Origin: Dokdonella_A ginsengisoli
GTDB taxonomy: Bacteria; Pseudomonadota; Gammaproteobacteria; Xanthomonadales; Rhodanobacteraceae
Length of the DNA: 64,000 bases
Direction of reading: 5' to 3'
Assembly: GCF_042652785.1 (NCBI RefSeq)
Contig: NZ_JBHSHD010000007.1
Span: 372,001 to 436,000, forward strand
Both the position numbers and the translations under genes were made by a program. The notes under the pieces are model-generated. The model did not search any database. It was given only the letters and a program-made list of their open reading frames with translations, and was not told where the DNA came from. This document shows, piece after piece, positions 47,768-56,753 of the stretch; within the stretch, counting starts at the first letter, position 1, and each line of letters starts with the position of its first letter.

Positions 47768-49228
47768 ATGTCCCACGCGCCAGCCACCCAGTCCCCCGAC
47801 CCCCACGGCCGCCAGCGCTGGTTCGCGCTCGGCGTGCTCTGCCTCGGCGTGCTGATGATCGTGCTCGACACCACCGTAGTGAACGTCGCCCTGCCCTCGA
47901 TCAAGGCCGACCTGCGCTTCACCGACAGCGCGCTGGCCTGGGTCGTCAACGCCTACATGCTGACCTTCGGCGGCTTCCTGCTGCTCGGCGGCCGGCTCGG
48001 CGACCTGTACGGGCACCGGCGGCTGTTCCTGCTCGGCATCGTCGCGTTCACGCTGGCCTCGCTGGCCTGCGGCCTGGCCGGCTCGCAGGGCTTCCTGGTC
48101 GCCGCGCGCGCGCTGCAGGGCATCGGCGGCGCCGTCGTCAACGCGGTGGCGCTGTCGCTGATCATGGACCTGTTCACCGAGCCGGCCGACCGCGCCAGGG
48201 CGATGGGCGTGTTCGGCTTCGTCTGCGCCGGCGGCGGCAGCATCGGTGCGATGCTCGGCGGCTTCCTGACCGGTGCGCTGAGCTGGCACTGGATCTTCCT
48301 GATCAACATCCCGATCGGCCTCGCCGTCGTCGCCCTGTCGCTGCGCCTGCTGCCCGCCTCGCAGACGAGCGCGCAAGGCAAGCAGCTCGACGTCGCCGGC
48401 GCCGTCAGCGTCACCACGGCGCTGATGCTCGCGGTCTACGCGATCGTCAACGGCAACGAGGCCGGCTGGACCTCGACGCGCACGCTCGGCCTGCTCGGCG
48501 GCGCGGCCGCCCTGCTCTGCGCCTTCCTGGTGATCGAATCGCGCGCGCGCGTGCCGCTGATGCCGCTCGGCCTGTTCCGCCTGCGCAACCTCGCCACCGC
48601 CAACGTCATCGGCGTGCTGTGGGCAGCGGCGATGTTCGCCTGGTTCTTCCTCTCCGCGCTGTACATGCAGCTGGTGCTCGGCTACACGCCGATGCAGGTC
48701 GGCCTCGCCTTCCTGCCGGCCAACCTGATCATGGCGGTGTGCTCGCTCGGCGTGTCGGCCAGGCTGGTCATGCGCTTCGGCATCCGCCTGCCGCTGGCCA
48801 GCGGCCTGGTGTTCGCCGCGATCGGCCTGGCGCTGTTCGCGCGCGCGCCGGTGCACGGCGACTTCGTGCTCGACATCCTGCCGGCGATGCTGCTGCTCGG
48901 CCTGGGCGCCGGAATCGCCTTCAATCCGGTGCTGCTGGCGGCGATGAACGACGTCGCGCCGAGCGACTCCGGCCTCGCCTCCGGCATCGTCAACACCTCG
49001 TTCATGATGGGCGGCGCGCTCGGCCTGGCCGTGCTCGCCAGCCTGGCCGCCGCGCGCAGCAGCGCGCTGGCCGCGGCCGGCTCCGACGCACTGGTCGCAC
49101 TGAACGACGGCTACCACGCGGCCTTCCTGGTCGGCGCCTGCTTCGCGGCGCTGGCGGCGCTGATCGGCGCGGCGCTGCTGCGTGCCTCGATGCCGTCCTC
49201 GGCGCCGGCCGGCTCGGCCGTGCACTGA
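47768..49228 (+). CDS. DHA2-type multidrug MFS exporter
   Basis: 486 residues, about 14 membrane helices. Helix 1 has LDTTVVNVALPSIKADL and the loop 2-3 motif is GGRLGDLYGHRR; motif C is seen in SIGAMLGGFLTGALSWHWIF. It is a stand-alone exporter with no membrane-fusion partner. The ATG at 47768 is the only start that begins near the first helix; upstream sequence is the divergent promoter region. Confidence 0.9.
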   Translation: MSHAPATQSPDPHGRQRWFALGVLCLGVLMIVLDTTVVNVALPSIKADLRFTDSALAWVVNAYMLTFGGFLLLGGRLGDLYGHRRLFLLGIVAFTLASLACGLAGSQGFLVAARALQGIGGAVVNAVALSLIMDLFTEPADRARAMGVFGFVCAGGGSIGAMLGGFLTGALSWHWIFLINIPIGLAVVALSLRLLPASQTSAQGKQLDVAGAVSVTTALMLAVYAIVNGNEAGWTSTRTLGLLGGAAALLCAFLVIESRARVPLMPLGLFRLRNLATANVIGVLWAAAMFAWFFLSALYMQLVLGYTPMQVGLAFLPANLIMAVCSLGVSARLVMRFGIRLPLASGLVFAAIGLALFARAPVHGDFVLDILPAMLLLGLGAGIAFNPVLLAAMNDVAPSDSGLASGIVNTSFMMGGALGLAVLASLAAARSSALAAAGSDALVALNDGYHAAFLVGACFAALAALIGAALLRASMPSSAPAGSAVH

Positions 49229-49235
49229 CCGCGCT

Positions 49236-50507
49236 CTAGGCGACGCGTTCGCAGCCGGCTGCGCGGTCGAGCAGCAGCTCGCGCTCGCGTGCGTTGCGCG
49301 CGAGCGCCGCGGCACGCTCGAACTCGGCGCGCGCCTCGCCGCCGCGGCCGAGTTTTTCGAGCAGGTCGCCGCGTACGCTCGGCAGCAGGTGATAGCTGGC
49401 CAGCGTCGGTTCGGCGCGGATCGCATCGACGATCGCCAGGCCCGCCTGCGGCCCGAACGCCATCGACACCGCCACGGCGCGGTTCAGCTCGACCACCGGC
49501 GACGGCATCAGCGCGGCGAGCTGCGCATACAGCGCGGCGATGCGCGGCCAGTCGGTGTCCTCGGCCGCCGGCGCGCGCGCGTGGCAGGCGGCGATCGCGG
49601 CCTGCAGCGCGTACGGTCCGTGCACGCCGCCGAGCTTCTCGGCACGCGCGAGCGCAGCCAGGCCGCGGCGGATCAGCAGGCGGTCCCAGGCACCGCGGTT
49701 CTGCTTCAGCAGCAGGATCGGCTCGCCGCCGGGGCCGATGCGCGCGCGCAGGCGCGAGGCCTGGATCTCCATCAGCGCGACCAGACCGTGCACCTCGGCC
49801 TGCTCCGGCATCAGCTCGGCGAGCACGCGCCCCAGGCGCAGCGCGTCCTCGCACAGCGCCGGCCGCGTCCAGTCGTCGCCGGCGGTCGCCGCGTAGCCTT
49901 CGTTGAAGACCAGATAGATGACTTCGAGCACCGACGACAGCCGCGCGGCGAGCTCGTCCGCGCGCGGCACCTCGAACGGCACCTGCTTGTCGGCCAACGT
50001 GCGCTTGGCGCGCACGATGCGCTGCGCGATGGTCGGCTCGGGCACCAGGAACGCGCGCGCGATCTCGTCGGTGGTCAGGCCGCCGAGCAGGCGCAGCGTG
50101 AGCGCGACGCGCGCCTCCTGCGACAGCACCGGATGGCAGGCGACGAAGATCAGGCGCAGCAGGTCGTCGCCGATGTCGTCGTCGATGGCCGCGTCGAGTT
50201 CCACGCCCCGATCCGCCTCCTGCCCGACCTCGATCTCGTAGCCGAGCTCCTCGTGCTTGCGCTGCAGCAGCTGCTGGCGGCGCAAGCGGTCGATCGCGCG
50301 ATGCTTGGCGGTGGCCATCAGCCAGGCGCCGGGATTGTCCGGCACGCCGCGCTCGGGCCACTGCTCGAGCGCGGTGACCAGCGCGTCCTGCGCCAGCTCC
50401 TCGGCGAGCCCGACGTCGCGCAGCATGCGCGCGAGCACCGCGATGAGCTTGGCCGATTCCATGTGCCAAACCGCTTCGATCGTCTTGCGGATGTCGGTCG
50501 CCGTCAT
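49236..50507 (-). CDS. ECF sigma factor, ECF42-like with C-terminal TPR region
   Basis: 423 residues. Region 2 (about 10-75; DVGLAEELAQDALVTALEQWPERGVPDNPGAWL, AKHRAIDRLRR) and region 4 (about 115-170; LTLRLLGGLTTDEIARAFLVPEPTIAQRIVRAKR) are followed by a 230-residue helical domain (DUF6596-type with TPR-like units). This is the ECF42 layout, in which the C-terminal part acts in place of an anti-sigma factor. Such genes usually sit beside a small DGPF/YCII-domain protein; none is adjacent here. The target promoters are unknown. Confidence 0.88.
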   Translation of the reverse strand: MTATDIRKTIEAVWHMESAKLIAVLARMLRDVGLAEELAQDALVTALEQWPERGVPDNPGAWLMATAKHRAIDRLRRQQLLQRKHEELGYEIEVGQEADRGVELDAAIDDDIGDDLLRLIFVACHPVLSQEARVALTLRLLGGLTTDEIARAFLVPEPTIAQRIVRAKRTLADKQVPFEVPRADELAARLSSVLEVIYLVFNEGYAATAGDDWTRPALCEDALRLGRVLAELMPEQAEVHGLVALMEIQASRLRARIGPGGEPILLLKQNRGAWDRLLIRRGLAALARAEKLGGVHGPYALQAAIAACHARAPAAEDTDWPRIAALYAQLAALMPSPVVELNRAVAVSMAFGPQAGLAIVDAIRAEPTLASYHLLPSVRGDLLEKLGRGGEARAEFERAAALARNARERELLLDRAAGCERVA

Positions 50508-50603
50508 GGCGCCCGATCAGACCATCATCGTCACGGCCGGGCAAGGCCCGCCCGTCCCGTCCGCGGGCCTGCCGCCCGCCGTTCCTGCGGCGGGTTCCTG
50601 CGA

Positions 50604-51806
50604 CTACGACGAACGCGAGGCGGCGGAATCGACAGAGGCGAGAGCGGCCGCGGGGACATCGGCGGTCGGCGCGGCCGTTCGCGCGCGGCCGGCGCGCTCC
50701 TGCACCGAGCGCGCGAGCCGGTGGCCGAGGCGGATGCAGGGCCGCTCGACCCAGCGGTACACCAGCGCGGCGAGCGCGACCGTCAGCGCCGCGACGACCG
50801 CGATGTACACGCCCAGGTGCTGGGTGCGCCACCAGGAACCGGCCGGCTGGCGCGACAGCAGCCACAGCAGCGACATGAACACCACCGGGTGGAACAGGTA
50901 GATCGAGTAGCTGATCCGGCCGAGCCAGTCGGTCAGGCGCGTCTGGATGCGCACGAAACGCGTGCCGACGACGAACAGCAGCATGCCCAGCGCGTAGGCG
51001 ATCGTGGCGTTGCGCGCGAAGCCGGCCGCCCAGACCGCGGCGCACGGCAGCACGATCAGGTAATAGCCGAACAGCGCGATCGTTCCGGCGCGCGCGAGAC
51101 GGTCACCCTGCGGCTCGTCTTCGAGAATCAGCCGGCGATACAGCGTGCCGCACAGCATGATCGACAGGTTCAGGAACCCGAATGCCGCGACCTTTCCCAT
51201 CAATGGCCGGCCGAACCAATGCGCCACCAGCGCCAGCGAGTACACCGAGCCGAAGGCGGCGGCGAGCGCGAGCAGGCGCCTGGGGCGATCCAGGCTGCGC
51301 GTCAGCAGCAGGACGACGCACAGCCCGTAGAACACGACCTCGACCAGCAGGGTCCAGTAGAGGCCCTCGGCCGCGCGCATGCCGAACAGGTCCTGCAGCA
51401 GGGTCAGGTTGACGAGGAAATCCGCGACGCCGAACTCGCGCCCCCACAGCCACCAGCCGGTGGCCGCGCCGAACGGAATCGACAGCCAGTACGCCGGGAA
51501 GATGCGCAGGAAGCGCTTGATCAGGAACGAGCGCACCGGCGCCGGCTGCGCCGGGCGCATGCTGAACGGAATGACGAAACCGCTGATCAGGAAGAACGCG
51601 ACCACACCGACCCGTCCGAGATCCACGCTGGAGGCGACGCCCTGCAGCCAGGCGCCGCGCAGCGGCGTCGCGCCGTCCAGGTGCAAGAAGCTGTCGCCGA
51701 CGTGCAGCCACAGCACCAGGAACGCGGCGATCGCGCGCAGCGCGTCGACGTAGCGCAGACGGGTATCCGGCGCGCCGCGCGCGGCGGCGGCGCTCACCTC
51801 GGCCAT
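50604..51806 (-). CDS. Acyltransferase family 3 membrane protein (OafA-like)
   Basis: 400 residues with about ten membrane helices. The N-terminal RLRYVDALRAIAAFLVLWLHVGDSF contains the family's catalytic-region His and Arg pattern (R-x-x-D-x-x-R, H in helix 1), and later FFLISGFVIPFSM is also typical. Family members O-acetylate or acylate surface sugars. No polysaccharide cluster is nearby, so the acceptor cannot be guessed. It lies upstream of the sigma factor on the same strand with a 96-base gap. Confidence 0.88.
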   Translation of the reverse strand: MAEVSAAAARGAPDTRLRYVDALRAIAAFLVLWLHVGDSFLHLDGATPLRGAWLQGVASSVDLGRVGVVAFFLISGFVIPFSMRPAQPAPVRSFLIKRFLRIFPAYWLSIPFGAATGWWLWGREFGVADFLVNLTLLQDLFGMRAAEGLYWTLLVEVVFYGLCVVLLLTRSLDRPRRLLALAAAFGSVYSLALVAHWFGRPLMGKVAAFGFLNLSIMLCGTLYRRLILEDEPQGDRLARAGTIALFGYYLIVLPCAAVWAAGFARNATIAYALGMLLFVVGTRFVRIQTRLTDWLGRISYSIYLFHPVVFMSLLWLLSRQPAGSWWRTQHLGVYIAVVAALTVALAALVYRWVERPCIRLGHRLARSVQERAGRARTAAPTADVPAAALASVDSAASRSS

Positions 51807-51816
51807 GCGTCGCGCC

Positions 51817-52119
51817 TCAGATCGTGACGCGCCCGCGCAGCACGTCCCAGAACATCACCCAGTCGCCAGCGAGGCTGTACAGGGGATGCTTGAACGTGGC
51901 CGGCCGGTTCTTCTCGAACGCGTAATGGCCGACCCAGGCGAAGCCGTAGCCCGCCACCGGCGCCAGCAGCAGCCAGCGCGCGTCGCGCGCGGCAACGGCG
52001 ACGCCGATCACCAGCAGCACCAGGCAGCTGCCGACGAAGTGCAGGCGCCGGCAGGTGCGGTTGCGGTGCTCGCCGAGGTAGAAGGGGTAGAAATCGCGGA
52101 AGCTCGCGTAGTCGGACAT
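51817..52119 (-). CDS. DUF962 / Mpo1-like small membrane protein
   Basis: 100 residues. The DUF962 pattern is clear: SFRDFYPFYLGEHRNRTCRRLHFVGS at the start, a hydrophobic centre, then GHYAFEKNRPATFKHPLYSLAGDWVMF. Mpo1, the yeast member, is a dioxygenase of fatty-acid alpha-oxidation with conserved His residues; three such His are here. A bacterial role is unproven. It ends 11 bases before the acyltransferase start and begins ten bases after the pirin gene ends. Confidence 0.88.
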   Translation of the reverse strand: MSDYASFRDFYPFYLGEHRNRTCRRLHFVGSCLVLLVIGVAVAARDARWLLLAPVAGYGFAWVGHYAFEKNRPATFKHPLYSLAGDWVMFWDVLRGRVTI

Positions 52120-52128
52120 GATTCTTCC

Positions 52129-53007
52129 TCACCGCTCGGGCAGCGGAATGAACTCCGTCTCTCCCGGCACCTGGCCCAGGCGCTGGGCGAGCCAGTCGGC
52201 CTTGGCGCGCTCGATGCGCTCCTTGCTGGAGGAAACGAAGTTCCACCAGATCGTGCGTTCGCCGTCGAGCGGCGCGCCGCCGCACAGCATGACGCGCGTG
52301 CCGGCGGACCCGGCGATCGCCACGTCGCCACCGGGCGCGAGCACGCGCATGTGCGCGGCGGGCAGCGTTTCGCCGTCGAGGCGCGCCTGGCCGTCGACGA
52401 GATAGACCGCGCGCTCCTCGTGCTCGGGCGGCAGGACCAGCACGCCGTCGCGCAGGAACTCGACGTCGACGTACAGCGTCGGCGCGTACACCCGCACCGG
52501 CGAGCGCAGGCCGAACGCCTCGCCGGCGATCACGCGCAGGCGCACGCCGTCGCGCTCGGCCTGCGGCAGGGTCGCCGCCGGATGGTGGAAGAAGCCCGGC
52601 TCGACTTCCTCGTGCTCCTTCGGCAGCGCGACCCAGGTCTGGATGCCGTGCACGCGATGCCCGGCCGCACGCTCCGGCGCCGGCGTGCGTTCGGAATGCA
52701 CGATGCCGCGGCCGGCGGTCATCCAGTTCACGTCGCCGGGGCGGATCACCTGCTCGCTGCCGAGGCTGTCGCGGTGCGCGATCGCGCCTTCGTACAGGTA
52801 GGTGACGGTGGCCAGGCCGATGTGCGGATGCGGGCGCACGTCGAGCCCGCGCCCCGGCGCGAGCGCGGCCGGTCCCATGTGGTCGAAGAACACGAACGGC
52901 CCGACGTGGCGGCGCAGGCGGAACGGCAGCACCCGCCGCACGTTGAAGCCGTCGCCGAGGTCGTGCAGGCGCGGTTCGATCAGCAGCGTGGCGGGTTCGG
53001 CGGACAT
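52129..53007 (-). CDS. Pirin family protein
   Basis: 292 residues, two cupin domains. The N-terminal cupin carries the metal ligands of the family: HPHIG and, about 45 residues further, H in GIVHSE followed by Glu. Pirins bind iron, and some have quercetinase-like dioxygenase activity or act as redox-sensitive cofactors. ATG 53007 was chosen; a longer frame would extend across the divergent promoter region. It probably shares a transcript with the DUF962 gene. Confidence 0.9.
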   Translation of the reverse strand: MSAEPATLLIEPRLHDLGDGFNVRRVLPFRLRRHVGPFVFFDHMGPAALAPGRGLDVRPHPHIGLATVTYLYEGAIAHRDSLGSEQVIRPGDVNWMTAGRGIVHSERTPAPERAAGHRVHGIQTWVALPKEHEEVEPGFFHHPAATLPQAERDGVRLRVIAGEAFGLRSPVRVYAPTLYVDVEFLRDGVLVLPPEHEERAVYLVDGQARLDGETLPAAHMRVLAPGGDVAIAGSAGTRVMLCGGAPLDGERTIWWNFVSSSKERIERAKADWLAQRLGQVPGETEFIPLPER

Positions 53008-53090
53008 GCGGGCATCCGGTTGGGCTCCAGGCCGCCATGATGCCATCATCCGTGCCGTACGTTCGCGAGAACGCCCTGACGAGCGACGGC

Positions 53091-54050
53091 ATGCATCACG
53101 AACACCTCGGCGACGGCATCACCGTCGTCGACATCGGCCTGGAGCGGCCGCATTTCGGCGCCTGCTACCTGATCGAGTCGAACGGTGCCGCGGCTGTCTT
53201 CGACGCCGGCACCAACTTCAGCGTGCCGCGCGTCCTCGCCGCGCTCGCCGACCGTGGCCTGACGCGCGAGGACGTGCGCTACGTCGTCGCCAGCCACGTG
53301 CACCTGGACCACGCAGGCGGCCTCGGCGCGCTGCTGCGCGAGCTGCCGAACGCGCTGGCGCTGGCGCATCCGCGCGGCGTCCGCCATCTGGTCGACCCGT
53401 CCGCGCTGCAGGCCAGCGCCGAGCAGGTCTACGGCGCCGAGGTCGTCGCCCGCACCTACGGCACGCTCGTGCCGGTCGCGCCCGAGCGCGTCCGCGCGCT
53501 GGCCGACGGCGAGGACGTCGACCTCGCCGGCCGCCGGCTGCACTTCATCGACAGCCCGGGCCACGCGCGCCACCACGTCGCGCTGTACGACGAGGCCAGC
53601 GCGAGCTGGTTCACCGGCGACTGCTTCGGCATCAGCTACCGCGACTTCGACGGCGGCACGCAGCCGCTGATCTTCCCGACCACCAGCCCGGTCCAGTTCG
53701 AACCGGACGCGATGAAGGCCACCATCGCGCGCATGCTCGAACGCCGGCCACGCGCGATGCTGCTGACGCACTATTCGCGCATCGGCGACGTCCAGGCGCG
53801 CGCGCAGGCACTGGTCCGGCTCATCGACGCGCAGGTCGAGCTGACGCACCGCCACGCGGGCGACGACGACCCGGTCGCGGCGCTCACCGAAGCACTGCAG
53901 CGGCTGTTCCTCGACGAAGTGCGGCGCATCGGCGCGCCGGTGTCGGAAGCCCGGAGCCGGCACCTGCTCGCCATCGACGCCGAGCTCAATGCCAAGGGCA
54001 TGCTGATCTGGCTGGAGCGCCAGACGCCCAAGAAAAAGGCCGCGGAATGA
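53091..54050 (+). CDS. Metallo-beta-lactamase-fold hydrolase
   Basis: 319 residues. The zinc-binding motif HVHLDH (about 69-74) is followed by a His in SPGHARHH, an Asp in WFTGDCFG and a His in LLTHYSRIG, so both metal sites are complete. It is like glyoxalase II/MBL-fold hydrolases of unknown substrate. Two starts are possible: ATG 53037 (337 residues) leaves only 29 bases to the divergent pirin start, so I prefer ATG 53091. The last codons (KKKAAE, stop) lie inside the cold-shock gene's terminator hairpin. Confidence 0.85.
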   Translation: MHHEHLGDGITVVDIGLERPHFGACYLIESNGAAAVFDAGTNFSVPRVLAALADRGLTREDVRYVVASHVHLDHAGGLGALLRELPNALALAHPRGVRHLVDPSALQASAEQVYGAEVVARTYGTLVPVAPERVRALADGEDVDLAGRRLHFIDSPGHARHHVALYDEASASWFTGDCFGISYRDFDGGTQPLIFPTTSPVQFEPDAMKATIARMLERRPRAMLLTHYSRIGDVQARAQALVRLIDAQVELTHRHAGDDDPVAALTEALQRLFLDEVRRIGAPVSEARSRHLLAIDAELNAKGMLIWLERQTPKKKAAE

Positions 54051-54059
54051 ACCGCGGCC
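54032..54059. terminator. Terminator of cspA-like gene inside the end of the MBL gene
   Basis: GGCCGCGG (54038-54045) pairs with CCGCGGCC (54052-54059). The minus-strand T-run (five T, opposite 54033-54037) serves the cold-shock gene. The MBL-gene stop codon (54048-54050) is in the loop. On the plus strand TCTCC follows, a weaker signal. Confidence 0.85.
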
Positions 54060-54088
54060 TCTCCGTTTCCGATTGAATTCCCGACGAC

Positions 54089-54298
54089 TCAGGCCGGCGT
54101 CACGTCCTCGGCCTGCAGGCCCTTCTGGCCCTGCACGACGCGGAACGACACTTTCTGGCCTTCCTGCAAGGTGCGGAATCCGGTGCCGCTGATCGCGCGG
54201 AAATGCACGAACACATCCGGCCCGTTGTCACGGCTGATGAAACCGAAACCCTTGCTCTCGTTGAACCACTTGACGGTACCCACCTGACGATCCGACAT
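54089..54298 (-). CDS. Cold-shock domain protein (CspA family)
   Basis: 69 residues, a single cold-shock domain. RNP1 (KGFGFI, 16-21) and RNP2 (VFVHF, 29-33) are intact. Such proteins bind single-stranded RNA and DNA and melt secondary structure. The ATG at 54298 has GGAGAG close upstream. The long upstream gap (54299-54610) may hold an extended 5' leader, as is common for this family. Confidence 0.95.
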   Translation of the reverse strand: MSDRQVGTVKWFNESKGFGFISRDNGPDVFVHFRAISGTGFRTLQEGQKVSFRVVQGQKGLQAEDVTPA

Positions 54299-54610
54299 AA
54301 ACTCTCCGCTGATTAACCGTTTGACCGATTGAAACCATTCATCCCCACTCAGGGTATGTCGACCACTGGGTATGCAGGCTTACGGTGAAGCGATGAAGCG
54401 GATCGTCGATCGGCGCTGCATCGGGTCATGAATCGCGAGCGACCGTGCAAACACAGCGATTTCAGTCTACCCGACTCGCGGTTTTGACGGTAGATGCCGC
54501 CTAATCATCGAAACTCGCACTGGCGGACGGGATTTTGGCGCTACGGATAACCGGCTGCGCAGGTGCCGTTCGGATAATCCCCATTCGCATCTGCACTCTA
54601 TAGCCGACGA
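54299..54610 (-). other. Intergenic region with probable cold-shock gene leader
   Basis: A 312-base gap with no gene. Its local GC content looks lower than its surroundings. On the minus strand a TAGACT hexamer near 54470 is a possible -10 box, and two similar blocks, ATACCCAGTGG and ATACCCTGAGTGG, lie near 54345-54380. A long structured leader would be expected for a CspA-family gene; I cannot place the promoter with confidence. Confidence 0.4.
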
Positions 54611-55717
54611 TTAATAGGCGCGGATATCGTCCGGCGGATTGCGCAGGAATGCGGCCCAGGCGGTGGCGAGTCCGGAAAGCCCTGCGGGATAACGCTCGTC
54701 GAGAATCCGCTCCGCCGCGACGGTGCGGCACGGATCGGCGCGCTGCCGCGCCAGCAGCTCGGTCAGCGCCGCGCGTCCGGGCGCGTCGCGCATCAGCACC
54801 GCGATCAGCGCGTACGCGCGCAGGTAGCGCCGCTCGCGCTCCGGTGCGCCGGCGTCCAGCGCGTAGAAGCCCTCCCCCTCCCGCGCCAGCAGGTCGACCA
54901 GCGCCTCGCCGCCGTCGCCCGACACGGCAGCGGCCAGGATCGCCTCGCGGCCGGCGCCGACCTCGATCTGGCCGCCCATTCCGGCCGCGCGGTAGCGGCC
55001 GAAATACTCGGCCAGCCCTTCGTTGATCGGCGTCGGCAGGCTGCCGATCGACTCGTGCACGAGCGCATGCGTGATCTCGTGCCGCAGCACGGCGAAATTC
55101 GCCTCGTCGCGTTCCTGCCGGCGCACGAAGATCGTGCGCTGGGCAGTGGAATACGCCCCGGCCGAAGCCGCCAGCGACGGGTTTCCGATCAGCCGTCCGT
55201 AGGCCTCGCCGTCGCTGACGAACACCACGCGCAGGGCGATGCCGGGCGGCGGCACTACCGCGAGCGCGTCGCGCAGCACGCGCTGCACGCCGAGCGCGTC
55301 GGCGACGGCGCGTCGCTGCAGCTCGTCCGGCAGGTTCGCGTCGAAGCCGGACGCCTGCACGCTGATCGGCGGCGGCTGGCGCAGGTCGATCAACCGGTGC
55401 TCGCGCGCGTCGCGCGGCGGCGCCTGGTCGGAGTAGTGCGTGATGCCTGCGGCGTCGACCCAGCGGTGCACGGCGCGCGCGCGCGGCGACGCCTCCTTCA
55501 CCGTTCCCGCCAGGCAGGCCGCACCGGGCGGAGGCGGTGCCTCGACCGGACGCGGCGCGATCGGTGCGGGCGCCGTCTCGGCGATCTCGGTCGGGGGCGT
55601 GGCGACCGCGCCGGCCGCCGGCGCGACGGAAACCCCGGCCGGTTGCGGCGCTTCGCGTCCGCAACCGGCCGCGGCGAGCAGCGAGGCGAGGACGATGGCG
55701 CGGACCGCGGCCCTCAC
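54611..55717 (-). CDS. Lipoprotein with DUF4124 and gluzincin metalloprotease-like domains
   Basis: 368 residues. GTG start at 55717; the signal peptide ends in AAGC with Cys19 as the lipidation site. After a Pro/Ala linker (25-75), HRWVDAAGITHYSDQAPP (about 80-97) is a DUF4124 motif. Residues about 150-300 form a peptidase MA-like domain with HEITH (His213 to His217) and a Glu in INEGLAEYFGRY, the zinc-binding set of gluzincins. It should be an envelope-anchored protease or binding protein. The GTG overlaps the stop of the upstream gene (GTGA), so translation is coupled to the DUF2127-like membrane protein. Confidence 0.8.
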   Translation of the reverse strand: MRAAVRAIVLASLLAAAGCGREAPQPAGVSVAPAAGAVATPPTEIAETAPAPIAPRPVEAPPPPGAACLAGTVKEASPRARAVHRWVDAAGITHYSDQAPPRDAREHRLIDLRQPPPISVQASGFDANLPDELQRRAVADALGVQRVLRDALAVVPPPGIALRVVFVSDGEAYGRLIGNPSLAASAGAYSTAQRTIFVRRQERDEANFAVLRHEITHALVHESIGSLPTPINEGLAEYFGRYRAAGMGGQIEVGAGREAILAAAVSGDGGEALVDLLAREGEGFYALDAGAPERERRYLRAYALIAVLMRDAPGRAALTELLARQRADPCRTVAAERILDERYPAGLSGLATAWAAFLRNPPDDIRAY

Positions 55718-56196
55718 CGGCGCCTCGTCGTCCGCAGCAGCCGGACCAGATACGCGACGATCGCCAGGTTCACCAGCAGGACGCCGAGCTTGAAGAAGGT
55801 GAATCGCTGCAGCAGTTCCCAGATCTCCACCGGCAGCAGCAGACTGCTCTCGACCACGACCAGATACTCCGCCCAGCGTCTCCCGCGCCACAGGCCGATG
55901 CCCTGCACCAGGTACAGCGCCGCGTAGCCGGTGGCGACCACACCGAGCAGCAGGAACTGGCGCGCGTCCAGGCCGAGCAGGTGGTCGGTCAGCCGCACGG
56001 CCAGGCCGTAGCGCGTCAGCCAGTGCAGGGTTTCGAGCCAGTGCTGGATCCCGGCCGCGAAGGCCGGCTGCAGCAGGCGGAACGCGACGACCGCGAGCAG
56101 GCCGCAAGCTACCGCCTTGAACAGCTTGAACGCGGCGATCGCCGCCAGTGCCCGTGACGGGCGCGGCGGCGCGGAGTCCGGCGGCGCGATCTGCAA
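55714..56196 (-). CDS. DUF2127-like membrane protein
   Basis: 160 residues with four predicted membrane helices. ALAAIAAFKLFKAVACGLLAVVAF near the start, then GYAALYLVQGIGLWRGRRWAEYLVVVESSLLLPVEIWEL, is the DUF2127 pattern. The start is TTG at 56196: GAGGTGA lies six bases before it, and no ATG is available in frame. The frame is open further upstream but codes for nothing recognisable. It is coupled by a four-base overlap to the lipoprotein metalloprotease. Function unknown. Confidence 0.8.
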   Translation of the reverse strand: MQIAPPDSAPPRPSRALAAIAAFKLFKAVACGLLAVVAFRLLQPAFAAGIQHWLETLHWLTRYGLAVRLTDHLLGLDARQFLLLGVVATGYAALYLVQGIGLWRGRRWAEYLVVVESSLLLPVEIWELLQRFTFFKLGVLLVNLAIVAYLVRLLRTTRRR

Positions 56197-56367
56197 GAAA
56201 TCACCTCTTCGGCAAGCGGCGAACGATACAACGCGGCGCCGCCCGCCGCTGCACCCGCGCTTCAGGTTGCCGCCGCTAGGATCGGTGCGACGGAGCTGGC
56301 GGCACACGAGCCGGCATGCGCTCGGGCCGCGGTTTCGCCATCCACGACGATCCGCATAGGTGATCCC

Positions 56368-56685
56368 ATGAACACTCGTGTCCTGATCCCGATGTCGCTG
56401 CTCGTTTCCTGCGCGGCGGCTTTCGCGCAATCCGGCTCGGATGCGCGCACGACCACGTACCAGACCTCGCGCGGCGAGCTGGTCGTGCACACCGGCCAGC
56501 CCCAGCCGCACGACTTCGGACCCGCGCCGCCGTTCGCCCAACTCGACCGCCGCGGCGCCGGCTACGTCACCAGCGAGGACGCGGCCGCCTATCCGCCGCT
56601 GGCGAACGATTTCATCTACGCCGACGCCAATCGCGACGGCCGCATCTCCAAGGCCGAATACGAGCGCTGGGCGCGCGCGCGCTGA
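56368..56685 (+). CDS. Exported EF-hand protein
   Basis: 105 residues. Signal peptide 1-20 (cleavage after AFA). One complete EF-hand loop, DANRDGRISKAE (86-97), with Asp, Asn, Asp and a final Glu in calcium-binding positions, and a degenerate one at about 59-71 (LDRRGAGYVTSED). It is a small periplasmic calcium-binding protein of unknown partner. It precedes the outer-membrane phospholipase gene, which needs calcium, on the same strand by 68 bases. Confidence 0.78.
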   Translation: MNTRVLIPMSLLVSCAAAFAQSGSDARTTTYQTSRGELVVHTGQPQPHDFGPAPPFAQLDRRGAGYVTSEDAAAYPPLANDFIYADANRDGRISKAEYERWARAR

Positions 56686-56753
56686 GGCGAAGTTCCCTCC
56701 GCCGGGCCGCTTGTGCGACCCTGCGCGCGCCCTGGACGCTTTCGGAGGTGCCG

